Source: Candidatus Deferrimicrobiaceae bacterium (GTDB lineage Bacteria; Desulfobacterota; Deferrimicrobia; Deferrimicrobiales; Deferrimicrobiaceae). Taken from it: a stretch of 64,000 nucleotides of DNA. Positions 57,287-64,000 of the stretch are shown here, one piece after another. Numbering within the stretch: position 1 is the stretch's first letter; every line of letters begins with the position of its first letter. Made by a program: the position numbers and the translations under genes. Location: positions 1-64,000 of the forward strand of contig DASXVV010000008.1 in NCBI GenBank assembly GCA_036504035.1. The letters are read 5' to 3'. The notes beneath the pieces are model-generated. The model ran no database searches. It had not been told where the DNA came from and saw nothing but the letters and a program-made list of their open reading frames with translations.

Positions 57287-58789
57287 TTGACGAAGATTCC
57301 GAAAAGCTGGGTGACCGTCGTCCTGCTCCTCGCATGCGCCGCGGTCCCCTCCCTGGTCCCCGGGCTGTCCAGGTACCGGGTTATCGACCCGATGCGCCTG
57401 CTCGAGACGCTGGCCGCCCCGTGGCGTGGAAACCCGGTCGCGAAGGTGTTCCGGAGCCGTGAAGCGCCGCGCCCGGCGAGGCCCTCGGCTGCCGACAATG
57501 CCGCATCCACCCGGATTGCGCCGCTCCCGACGCCAACCCTTCCGGCCGTCCCGTCGGGTCTCGGCGACGACTGGCCCTCCGGCGACGAGGAGAACGCGTA
57601 TGCCGCCGCCGTCACCGGCGAGGTCGCGATCGAGGACTACGGAAGCGTGCTGCCGGGGTTCTTCGCACGGCTCGGCCGCACCGAGCGGAAGGCGCCGGGC
57701 GCGATCACGCGGATCAGCCATTTCGGCGACAGCCCCGTAACGGGCGACCTGATTGCAGGCGACGCGCGCGCCCGGTTACAAGCCCGTTTCGGCGACGCCG
57801 GCCACGGATGGATCTTCGTCGATCGTCCTTGGGAATGGTACAACCACCGCGGCGTGCGGCTTTCCGGGGGCGGCTGGAGCGCCCGCTCGGCGATGATCCC
57901 TCCGGGGAAGCCCGGCAACGACGGGTTCGGCGGCGTCAGCTTTTCCGCATCCGGACCGGGCGCGCAAAGCCGGATCGCGACCGCCGCACGCGGTCGCGGG
58001 TCCGCCGTCTCCCGCTTCGACATCCATTTCCAGGCCGGATCGCGGGGAGGAACGCTGCTCGCGTCGGTCGACGGGGAGGCGGCGACCGAGATCCCGACCG
58101 CGGCACAACCGGGGGAGGGCGGGCTGGTCGTCCATTCGCTCGCCGTGCCCGATGGGGGGCACGAGCTGAGGTTGCGCCCGAAGGGGGACGGTCCGGTCCG
58201 GTTGTTCGGCGTCGTGCTCGAGCGGAATCTTCCGGGCGTCGTCTACGACACCGTGGGCGCCAACGGCGCGACGATCCGCCACCTGGCGCGTTTCGACCGC
58301 AAGGGCTGGATGGACGCCCTGCGGCGGCGCGGCCCCGACCTCGTCATCCTGAACTACGGGACCAACGAGAGCGGATACAACGTGCTGTCGTATCCCGCCT
58401 ACGTCCGGGACTATCGCGAGGTGATCCGCCGGATCCGCGAGGCGCTTCCGGGCTGCGCGATCCTGGTCATGGCGCCGATGGACCGCGGCGTGCGCGGCTC
58501 GGGAGGGGGGATCGAGACGGCAGCTTCCATTCCGCGGCTGGTGGCCGCCCAGCGGCTCATCGCGCGCTCGGAGAAGGTCGCCTTCTTCGATACCTATGCC
58601 GCGATGGGCGGAGCCGGGACGATGGCCGACTGGTACGAGCGCTCGCCCCGCCTCGTCTCCGGCGACTTCACGCACCCGACGCACCAGGGGGCGTCGATCG
58701 TGGGAGACCTGCTTGTCGACGCGCTTCTGAAAGGTTACGCTAGTCGAACGCAGTTCGAATCTCCCGGCCCGGAAGGAGCAACTCCATGA
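57287..58789 (+). CDS. Exported SGNH hydrolase/acyltransferase 3
   Basis: The 500-residue protein has an N-terminal anchor (about 8-26), a low-complexity linker (about 55-100) and an SGNH domain. Block I reads FGDSPVTGD (S149), with Pro where the other two paralogs have His. Block III is NYGTNES (N360) and block V is D460/H463 (SGDFTHPTHQG). The triad is complete and a beta insertion is again present. The start is TTG 57287, 11 nt after MBOAT, the only visible gap after the LysM-transglycosylase junction. Its stop overlaps the carrier protein start (ATGA). Confidence 0.82.
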   Translation: MTKIPKSWVTVVLLLACAAVPSLVPGLSRYRVIDPMRLLETLAAPWRGNPVAKVFRSREAPRPARPSAADNAASTRIAPLPTPTLPAVPSGLGDDWPSGDEENAYAAAVTGEVAIEDYGSVLPGFFARLGRTERKAPGAITRISHFGDSPVTGDLIAGDARARLQARFGDAGHGWIFVDRPWEWYNHRGVRLSGGGWSARSAMIPPGKPGNDGFGGVSFSASGPGAQSRIATAARGRGSAVSRFDIHFQAGSRGGTLLASVDGEAATEIPTAAQPGEGGLVVHSLAVPDGGHELRLRPKGDGPVRLFGVVLERNLPGVVYDTVGANGATIRHLARFDRKGWMDALRRRGPDLVILNYGTNESGYNVLSYPAYVRDYREVIRRIREALPGCAILVMAPMDRGVRGSGGGIETAASIPRLVAAQRLIARSEKVAFFDTYAAMGGAGTMADWYERSPRLVSGDFTHPTHQGASIVGDLLVDALLKGYASRTQFESPGPEGATP

Positions 58790-59025
58790 GCACGAACGAG
58801 CAGGTCCGCAGCGCGTTGGAGGCGTTTGCCAGAGCGCCGGTCCCGGCGGACGACGACGCGTCGCTCTTCGACGCCGGCGTCCTCGATTCCTTCGGGCTGA
58901 TGGAATTCATCGGGGAGCTCGAGCAGCAGTTCGGCGTCAAGGTTCCCGACGAGGAGCTCACGCCCCGGAAGTTCGAGACGGTCGCCAAGGTCGCGGCTTG
59001 GTTCGACGCCCGGAGGCGCGCCTGA
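58786..59025 (+). CDS. Acyl carrier protein
   Basis: The 79-residue carrier has the phosphopantetheine site S35 in GVLDSFGLMEFI and the usual helical pattern. The DSFGLME context and the MBOAT/SGNH neighbours recall DltC-type carriers; housekeeping AcpP is more acidic and reads DSLDTVE. No ligase of the DltA type is present. It presumably carries an acyl group for the adjacent MBOAT protein. ATG 58786 follows GGAAGGAG and overlaps the previous stop. Its own stop overlaps the next start (TGATG). Confidence 0.88.
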   Translation: MSTNEQVRSALEAFARAPVPADDDASLFDAGVLDSFGLMEFIGELEQQFGVKVPDEELTPRKFETVAKVAAWFDARRRA

Positions 59026-59960
59026 TGCCCTCGATCGCCGGGTTCGGGCACGACCTGCCCGAGGGCGTCATCGACAACGCGGCGCTGGCGGCCGAGCTGG
59101 GCGTGACGGAAGACTGGATTTTCCAGGTCTCGGGCATCCGGACGCGGCGATGCCTCGCCCCCGGCGAGACGGCCTGCGACCTGGCGCACCGGGCCGCGCT
59201 GGCGTGCCTGGCCGACGCCGGCATGACTCCGGCCGACCTGGGCGGCATCGTGGTCGGCACCGGCACGCCGCCCAGGCAGTTCCCGGGCGTCTCCGCCGAT
59301 CTTCAGAAGCGGATGTCCGTGCCCGGGATCCCGGCGTTCGACATCCACCTGGCCAGCGTCGGCGGTTTTTTTGCGCTGGCGACGGCTTCGGCGCTTTGCG
59401 CGCAATACGGCCCGATCCTGGCCGTCGGCGCAGAGGCGATGACGACGGTGATGGCGCGCGCCCCGCGTGTCAAGGAGACGGCCATCCTGTTCGGCGACGG
59501 GGCGGGCGCCGCCCTCGTTTGCCCCGGGGATGGCCCGATCATGATCGAGGATATCCGGATCGCGAGCGACGGCACCTTCGCCGACTCGCTGAGCATGGAC
59601 TTCGGCGAGACGCTCCGCATGGACGGGCGCACCGTCATCCTGCAAGCCAACCGCAAGTTGAAGGCCTCGATATCGGAGCTGCTGTCGCGCAACGGCCTGG
59701 CGGTCGAAGATGTCGGCCTCTTCCTGTTCCACCAGGCGAACCTCAACCTGCTCAGGCAGGTGGGAAACGCGCTCAAGATCGATCCCGAAAAGGTCTTCGT
59801 CGATATCGACAAATACGGGAACACTTCGGCCGCGTCGCTGCTGATCGCGATGTCCGAGGCGAAAGCGGAAGGCCGTTTATCTCCCGGCACCCGCGTCGTC
59901 CTGGCGGCGTTCGGCGCCGGCATGGGGTGGGGCGCCGCGCTCCTTTCCTGCCGGGCCTGA
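59025..59960 (+). CDS. KAS III (FabH)-like enzyme with Ser in place of the active-site Cys
   Basis: This thiolase-fold protein of 311 residues matches FabH in length and motifs: GIRTRRCLAPGE, GTGTPPRQFPG, FLFHQANLNLL (H236) and KYGNTSAASLL (N266). The nucleophile position (C112 in E. coli FabH, within AACxGF) reads HLASVGGF, giving S111. Ser variants of this fold (for example DpsC) act in acyl transfer or starter priming. It could load an acyl group from CoA onto the carrier encoded just before it (inference). It is the last gene of the operon. ATG 59025 overlaps the carrier stop by one base; a frame from 58998 is too long. Confidence 0.88.
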   Translation: MPSIAGFGHDLPEGVIDNAALAAELGVTEDWIFQVSGIRTRRCLAPGETACDLAHRAALACLADAGMTPADLGGIVVGTGTPPRQFPGVSADLQKRMSVPGIPAFDIHLASVGGFFALATASALCAQYGPILAVGAEAMTTVMARAPRVKETAILFGDGAGAALVCPGDGPIMIEDIRIASDGTFADSLSMDFGETLRMDGRTVILQANRKLKASISELLSRNGLAVEDVGLFLFHQANLNLLRQVGNALKIDPEKVFVDIDKYGNTSAASLLIAMSEAKAEGRLSPGTRVVLAAFGAGMGWGAALLSCRA

Positions 59961-59979
59961 ACCGGAGGGCAAAGCTGCC

Positions 59980-60027
59980 GAAACGACAACGGCCACCCGG
60001 ATCGCTCCGGGTGGCCGTTGTCGTTTC
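59980..60027. terminator. Bidirectional terminator, perfect 22-bp stem
   Basis: GAAACGACAACGGCCACC and the following four bases (CGGA) pair perfectly with the right arm around a TCGC loop. It ends the acyl-transfer operon and the convergent chemoreceptor gene. Confidence 0.88.
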
Positions 60028-60049
60028 AAACTGCCGGCGAGCCGGCCGC

Positions 60050-61678
60050 TCAGAAGCCGTTCATGTCGTCGTTTTCAAGCGGGAAGACATCTTCGGGATT
60101 GTTTTTGGCCGGCGCTTTCGCCACCGGCTTCCGGGGGGCGGTCCGGTTGGCCGCGACCCGGCCGGACGGGGAGGAAAGCGCGGCCGGGCGGGAGGATGTC
60201 CGCCGAGCGGTGGCCCTTGGGGCGGCCGGCGGGGGACTTCCGGCTTCGCCGCCGCGCACCAGGTCGCGGATCTGCCGCACGATGTCCTGCATCGCGATCG
60301 ATTGGGCGGACAGTTCCTCGGTCGAGGAGGCGATCTCCTCGGCATTCGCCGCCGTCTGCTGGGTGACCTTGTCCATCTGGGAGATGGCGCTGCCCACCTC
60401 GGTGATGCCGCGCGCCTGCTCGGAGGAAGCGGCCGAGATTTCCCCGACCAGCTCGTTGACCTTCTTGACCGAGTTCGCCACTTCCTGGAAATCCATGTTG
60501 GTACGCTCGACGAGCGCCGTGCCGTCCTTGATCTTCTGGACGGTGGCCTCGATCAGGTCGGAAGTGCTCTTCGCGGCGACCGCCGACCGCTGCGCGAGGT
60601 TGCGAACCTCGTCGGCGACGACCGCGAATCCGGCGCCCGCCTCGCCCGCGCGCGCCGCCTCGACGGCTGCGTTGAGCGCCAGCAGGTTGGTCTGGAAGGC
60701 GATCTCGTCGATCGTCTTGATGATCTTTCCGACCTCCTGCCCCATCGACGAGATCTCGGCCATCGAGCCGACCATCGACCCCATCGAGGCGTTGGCCTTG
60801 TCGACGTTGCCGCCCGCCACCTCGGCCAGCGACCGCGCCTGGCCGGCGTTCTCGGCGTTCTGATGCGTCATGGCGGACATCTCTTCCATCGCGGAGGAGG
60901 ATTCCTCGAGCGATGCGGCCGATTCGGAAGCCCCCTCGGCAAGCGCCTGCGCCGCGGACGAGAGCTGGGTCGATGCGGAGGAAACCTGGCCGGCGCCCTC
61001 GTCGAGCGAATTGACGGCACGGTTGAGTGACGAGGAGATCGAGCGCGACAGGTAGAATCCGAGGGCGAGGGCGGCGCTGACGCAGAGGAGCACCAGGACG
61101 ACCATGGAGGTGCGCGCCGCGTCGACCGATTTCGTATTGGCTGCATCGGTCTCCTTTGCGGCTTTTTCCTTGATGCGCACCATCTTGTCGATGCTGTCCT
61201 GGACGATTAATCGTTGCTTGTCACCCTCGTTTTCGATCAGAGCAAACGCTTCGGCGTTCTTCCCCTCCGTGAGGAGGGCGTGGGTCTGATCGATCAGGCC
61301 GCTGTACGCGGTCAGCGACGTCACCGCATCCTTGAAGAGGACTTTCCCCTCGTCGGTGATGAGCGTTTTTTCGAAGGACGCCATGAGCTCGTCGACCGAC
61401 TTCCGCCGTTCCTTGATCTTATCGTTGAGGATCTTATCCCGGCTGCCGGCATCCTTGGCCATGATCATCTCAAGAACGTTGCAGCGCATGCGCTGGAAGT
61501 GGGTGGAAGCATCTCCGACTTCCCCCAGGGGAACCGTGATCCTTTGAAAAAGGTAATCCTGCGCTTTTTCGGACTTGTTCAGATTGACGACCCCGATGAT
61601 CCCGACGAACCCGCAAATGAGCGCGACGAGGACGAATGCGGCAATCAGCTTGCCGCCCAAAGACAGGTTCCGGAACAT
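60050..61678 (-). CDS. Methyl-accepting chemotaxis protein
   Basis: The 542-residue protein has two membrane helices (about 11-31 and 191-212) around a periplasmic four-helix-bundle sensor (4HB type). A long cytoplasmic coiled coil follows, with the signalling tip DEIAFQTNLLALNAAVEAAR. The HAMP region is short or atypical. The C-terminus is Pro/Ala/Arg-rich and lacks the usual receptor pentapeptide. The ligand is unknown. ATG 61678 is chosen for GGAGG and because a sigma-28 promoter places the transcript start below an upstream in-frame ATG at 61741. Confidence 0.93.
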   Translation of the reverse strand: MFRNLSLGGKLIAAFVLVALICGFVGIIGVVNLNKSEKAQDYLFQRITVPLGEVGDASTHFQRMRCNVLEMIMAKDAGSRDKILNDKIKERRKSVDELMASFEKTLITDEGKVLFKDAVTSLTAYSGLIDQTHALLTEGKNAEAFALIENEGDKQRLIVQDSIDKMVRIKEKAAKETDAANTKSVDAARTSMVVLVLLCVSAALALGFYLSRSISSSLNRAVNSLDEGAGQVSSASTQLSSAAQALAEGASESAASLEESSSAMEEMSAMTHQNAENAGQARSLAEVAGGNVDKANASMGSMVGSMAEISSMGQEVGKIIKTIDEIAFQTNLLALNAAVEAARAGEAGAGFAVVADEVRNLAQRSAVAAKSTSDLIEATVQKIKDGTALVERTNMDFQEVANSVKKVNELVGEISAASSEQARGITEVGSAISQMDKVTQQTAANAEEIASSTEELSAQSIAMQDIVRQIRDLVRGGEAGSPPPAAPRATARRTSSRPAALSSPSGRVAANRTAPRKPVAKAPAKNNPEDVFPLENDDMNGF

Positions 61679-61716
61679 GGGTGAGATCCTCCAACGTAAG
61701 GAATTTATCCATATCT

Positions 61717-61743
61717 TTATCGGCAGAAACGCGCAAAACATTA
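61717..61743 (-). promoter_or_regulatory. Sigma-28 (FliA) promoter of the chemoreceptor gene
   Basis: On the minus strand TAATGTTT (61736-61743), an 11-nt spacer and GCCGATAA (61717-61724) match the FliA consensus (TAAAGTTT-N11-GCCGATAA) at all but one position. The transcript should start near 61710, about 32 nt before the ATG. Confidence 0.82.
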
Positions 61744-61825
61744 GACGGAAATTGCAGCGACAGCGGCTTGCCTTTGCACCGACTCCCGGCGAGAATGCGT
61801 CCTACAGCGTGAGGAGGAAGAGACG

Positions 61826-62578
61826 ATGGCCAGGTTCGACAGCGATTACGTTCCCGCATCCGCGATGGGCATCTTTGCGCATCCCGACGACGCCGAGTTC
61901 ACGGTCGCGGGTACGCTTGCGCGGTGGGCCGCGGCCGGGTGCGAGGTCACGCTGGTGCTGCTGACCAGCGGGAACGTCGGCACCCACGACGTCACGCTCA
62001 CACGTGAGAAGCTCGCGGAGATCCGGGAGCGCGAGGAACGCGCCTCGGCCGGGAAGCTCGGCGTCAAGAACATCGTGTTCCTCGGGCACGACGACTGCGA
62101 GTTGCAGCCGACGATGGCGATCCGCCGCGAGCTGGTCCGGGAGATCCGCCGATTCCGGCCCGAGGTCGTCCTCTGCAACGATCCGCAGTCGCTCTTCATC
62201 GAGGAGCACTACGTCAACCATCCCGACCACCGGGCCGCTGGAACCGTCGCGATCGACGCCGTCTTCCCGTGCGTCGAGATGGAGCTTCTTTGGCCCGAGC
62301 TGGGGCCGGTCCACAAGGTGCACGCCCTCTACGTCAGCTCGACGCAGGCCCCTAACCGCTGGATCGACGTAACCGCCACGCTCGGGTTGAAGATTGCGGC
62401 GCTCAACGAGCACCGGAGCCAGTTGGGCGAACGTGATATCTCCGACATGATCCGGGAATGGGCGATCGCGACCGCCGCCGCGGGACGCTGGGATGCGGAA
62501 CCGGGCGCGCGCCCGAAATACGCCGAGGCGTTTCGCGTGATGAAACTTTTCAGGGAAGAAAAGGCGGGGGGCGGCTAA
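61826..62578 (+). CDS. PIG-L/LmbE-family deacetylase
   Basis: The 250-residue zinc-dependent de-N-acetylase has the metal motif AHPDDAE (19-25), LTSGNVGTHDV, VFLGHDD and the second metal motif NHPDHRAAG. The family removes acetyl from N-acetylglucosaminyl compounds (for example in bacillithiol or mycothiol synthesis) or other glycans; the substrate is not evident. The start follows GAGGAGGAAGAG. The stop overlaps that of the convergent CapA gene. Confidence 0.88.
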   Translation: MARFDSDYVPASAMGIFAHPDDAEFTVAGTLARWAAAGCEVTLVLLTSGNVGTHDVTLTREKLAEIREREERASAGKLGVKNIVFLGHDDCELQPTMAIRRELVREIRRFRPEVVLCNDPQSLFIEEHYVNHPDHRAAGTVAIDAVFPCVEMELLWPELGPVHKVHALYVSSTQAPNRWIDVTATLGLKIAALNEHRSQLGERDISDMIREWAIATAAAGRWDAEPGARPKYAEAFRVMKLFREEKAGGG

Positions 62579-63753
62579 CGGATCGAGGCGGCCGGCGCCT
62601 TCGCGACATTCTGCGGCAGCGGGCAAAGCGTGCCGTCGTCCCGGATGACGGCGCCGGTCGTCGGAAGGTCTTTGGCAGACAGGCGCCGAATGAGGCGCGT
62701 CGCCCTGCCTGCCGGGTCCGGAAGCGGGATGCCCCGGCCCGATAGCGTCATCGGCATGATTCTCCCCGACAGGAAATTCCCCGTTTCGGGGTCGAGGTCG
62801 GCCCGCAGGGCGTAGCCGAGGCCGCTGGCCCCCTTCAAGTTGAATCGCCCGAAGCCGAGGAAGTTGCCGAGCGAGTAAGCGATCAGCTTCCCCCGGTAGA
62901 TCTCGATGGCGCGCGGGACGTGGGGGCCATGGCCGAGCACCGCGGCGGCGCCTGCGTCGATGGCCGCGTGCGCGAACCGTTCGACGTCGCCTCTCTTTTC
63001 CCCCGCGAACATTTCCATCTCGCCCGTCAGGTGGAGCGCATCCTTGCCTTCGGCGCCGCCGTGGAACGAGACGAGGACGAGGTCGTTCTCGGAGACCGCC
63101 TTCCGGATGCGCGCCTCGGCTGCCGCGATGTTCAGGATCGAGGCGCTGTAGGGGGAGGAGTGCGAGTAGGAGAAGCCGAGGATGGCCACCCGCTTGCCGC
63201 CGACGTCGATGCGGGCGACGTGATCCCCGCCGACCGGCTGGATGCCGAGTCCCGAGAGGACGGCCACCGTGTTGTCGATCCCTTCCCGGCCGAAGTCGAA
63301 CGCGTGGTTGTTCGCGATGTTCAGTGCGTTGAAGCCGGCGTCCTTCAGGTAGCGGCCATAGCGGGTCGGGGTGCGGAAGGCGAAGCACAGCTTCGGGTTG
63401 GGCGCCTTGTCGCACTTGTTTGCGACGCCGTTGTCGAGCAGCGGCCCCTCGAGGTTCCCAAACACAACGTCCCGGTCGCGCAACGCCCGGGCCGTGCGAC
63501 GGAAGAGGTCGCGACCGTCGTCGGGGGGCAGCATCCCTTCGGGCCATGCCGTCCCCATCATGATGTCGCCGACGGCGACGATGCCGATGACGGAAGGCGA
63601 CGGCGCCTCCGCCGGACGGCCGGTGATCGCGGCGATGCTCCAGCCGTTGCCCCAGGCGCCGGCGACATCCGCAAGGATCGCGGTCGCCAGCAGGACAATG
63701 AGAAAACTCGCGACGGGGAGGGAAGGGCGTTTCGAGGTGGATCGGGACGGCAT
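62575..63753 (-). CDS. CapA-type calcineurin-like metallophosphatase-fold protein
   Basis: The 392-residue protein has an N-terminal membrane segment (about 14-33) and a CapA/PgsA domain: IVAVGDIMMG, VFGNLEGPL, NALNIANNHAFDFG, VLVSFHGGAE and VLGHGPHVPRAIE. In Bacillus CapA/PgsA belongs to poly-gamma-glutamate synthesis or export; elsewhere members act on capsule or as membrane hydrolases. No capB/capC genes are next to it, so that role is not supported here. ATG 63753 is chosen for AGGA 7 nt before it; the longer frame to 63960 enters the ssrA promoter region. Confidence 0.85.
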   Translation of the reverse strand: MPSRSTSKRPSLPVASFLIVLLATAILADVAGAWGNGWSIAAITGRPAEAPSPSVIGIVAVGDIMMGTAWPEGMLPPDDGRDLFRRTARALRDRDVVFGNLEGPLLDNGVANKCDKAPNPKLCFAFRTPTRYGRYLKDAGFNALNIANNHAFDFGREGIDNTVAVLSGLGIQPVGGDHVARIDVGGKRVAILGFSYSHSSPYSASILNIAAAEARIRKAVSENDLVLVSFHGGAEGKDALHLTGEMEMFAGEKRGDVERFAHAAIDAGAAAVLGHGPHVPRAIEIYRGKLIAYSLGNFLGFGRFNLKGASGLGYALRADLDPETGNFLSGRIMPMTLSGRGIPLPDPAGRATRLIRRLSAKDLPTTGAVIRDDGTLCPLPQNVAKAPAASIR

Positions 63754-63852
63754 GGATATCCTGTCCGGCGCCCGGTATCGGAGAGGGCGACCGCATCTTT
63801 CAGTATACGTGAACCGGCGTCCGGCAGCGACCGCGGGGGCGGGGGAGATTGA

Positions 63853-63861
63853 TGGTATAAT
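63853..63861 (+). promoter_or_regulatory. Extended -10 promoter of ssrA
   Basis: TGGTATAAT, a consensus -10 with the upstream TG, lies 14 nt before the first G of the tmRNA. No clear -35 box is seen. Confidence 0.6.
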
Positions 63862-63875
63862 AGAAAAGTCATCAC

Positions 63876-64000
63876 GGGGGCGAAACGGATTCGACGTGGA
63901 CGTCGATGCTCCTGGGTTGCGTGCCGAGGCCCCGTTGTCCTCGTTAAAAGCGGGAACCAATAGTCGCCAACGACTATAGCTACGCTCTCGCGGCTTAGGC
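63876..64000 (+). ncRNA. ssrA: tmRNA (5' part, cut by window edge)
   Basis: The sequence begins GGGGGCGAAACGGATTCGAC, the conserved 5' end of tmRNA that pairs with the 3' tRNA-like half (outside the window). The tag reading frame starts at GCC 63966 and reads ANDYSYALAA, then TAG (63996-63998). The ALAA end is the usual signal for ClpXP/ClpAP degradation. The rescue partner SmpB is encoded at 50459-50956. Confidence 0.95.

Noticed and set aside
58786-59025. A dlt (D-alanylation) operon
   Set aside because: Carrier, MBOAT and SGNH genes are present, but there is no D-alanine ligase (DltA), and a KAS III-like gene stands in its place. The organism also appears Gram-negative.
62575-63753. Poly-gamma-glutamate synthesis locus
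   Set aside because: Only the CapA-type gene is present; capB and capC equivalents are not next to it, so the pathway cannot be claimed.

Overview
The window is a contiguous stretch of high-GC chromosome from a Gram-negative bacterium. The gene set points to the Desulfuromonadota (Geobacter-like, former Deltaproteobacteria). The evidence is two large multiheme c-type cytochromes, one of them fused to a cytochrome b domain; a eukaryote-type citrate synthase next to an AcnB aconitase; a B12-dependent ribonucleotide reductase (NrdJ); bacteriohemerythrin; a sigma-54 activator with cysteine-rich PAS domains; and a complete Tol-Pal operon. Lineage is an inference from gene content only. No transposase, integrase, CRISPR array, rRNA or tRNA gene was found. 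A tmRNA gene is cut by the right edge.

Layout. 1-3.5 kb: a cut outer-membrane-type protein, AcnB, and a bacteriohemerythrin that lacks one usual iron ligand. 3.7-9 kb: a solute-binding protein with an unusual C-terminal domain, a secreted WD40 propeller, a zinc-ribbon mini-protein and a UvrD-type helicase. 9-11.8 kb: gap-tpiA-secG without pgk, and a LEA-type lipoprotein. 11.9-17.1 kb: a COG2509 flavoprotein, a YhaM-type HD nuclease, a hybrid histidine kinase and DNA-3-methyladenine glycosylase (tag). 17.2-21.9 kb: an octaheme cytochrome with an Ig-like tail, a sigma-54 activator facing the same way, and a truncated second copy of tag. 21.9-30.6 kb: a minus-strand housekeeping run (transglutaminase-like protein, TatD-radical SAM fusion, metG, ricT, holB, tmk, nrdJ). 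31-37.7 kb: the cytochrome c/b fusion, a gene-poor stretch with interspersed palindromic repeats, gcvH, metF, citrate synthase and a Fur/PerR regulator. 37.8-51 kb: tolQRAB-pal-cpoB, phoH, tsaD, rsmA, a deoxynucleoside kinase, panBCD, an amidohydrolase and smpB. 51.1-60 kb: an eight-gene, mostly overlapping operon. 60-64 kb: a chemoreceptor under a sigma-28 promoter, a PIG-L deacetylase, a CapA-type protein and ssrA.

The most unusual unit is the operon at 51180-59960. It encodes a LysM-NlpC/P60 peptidase, a lytic-transglycosylase-like protein, three distinct exported SGNH hydrolases, an MBOAT acyltransferase, an acyl carrier protein and a KAS III-like enzyme with serine at the catalytic cysteine position. 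Together they look like a self-contained system that loads an acyl group onto a dedicated carrier, moves it across the inner membrane through the MBOAT protein and transfers it to an envelope glycan, possibly peptidoglycan. It resembles the dlt, PatA/PatB and AlgI/AlgJ/AlgX logics, but the combination matches none of them.

Other points of interest are a good -24/-12 promoter before the octaheme cytochrome, a mosaic duplication joining tag to the 3' end of the tatD fusion gene, three copies of a ~115-bp palindromic repeat, and NrdR-like boxes over the nrdJ promoter.
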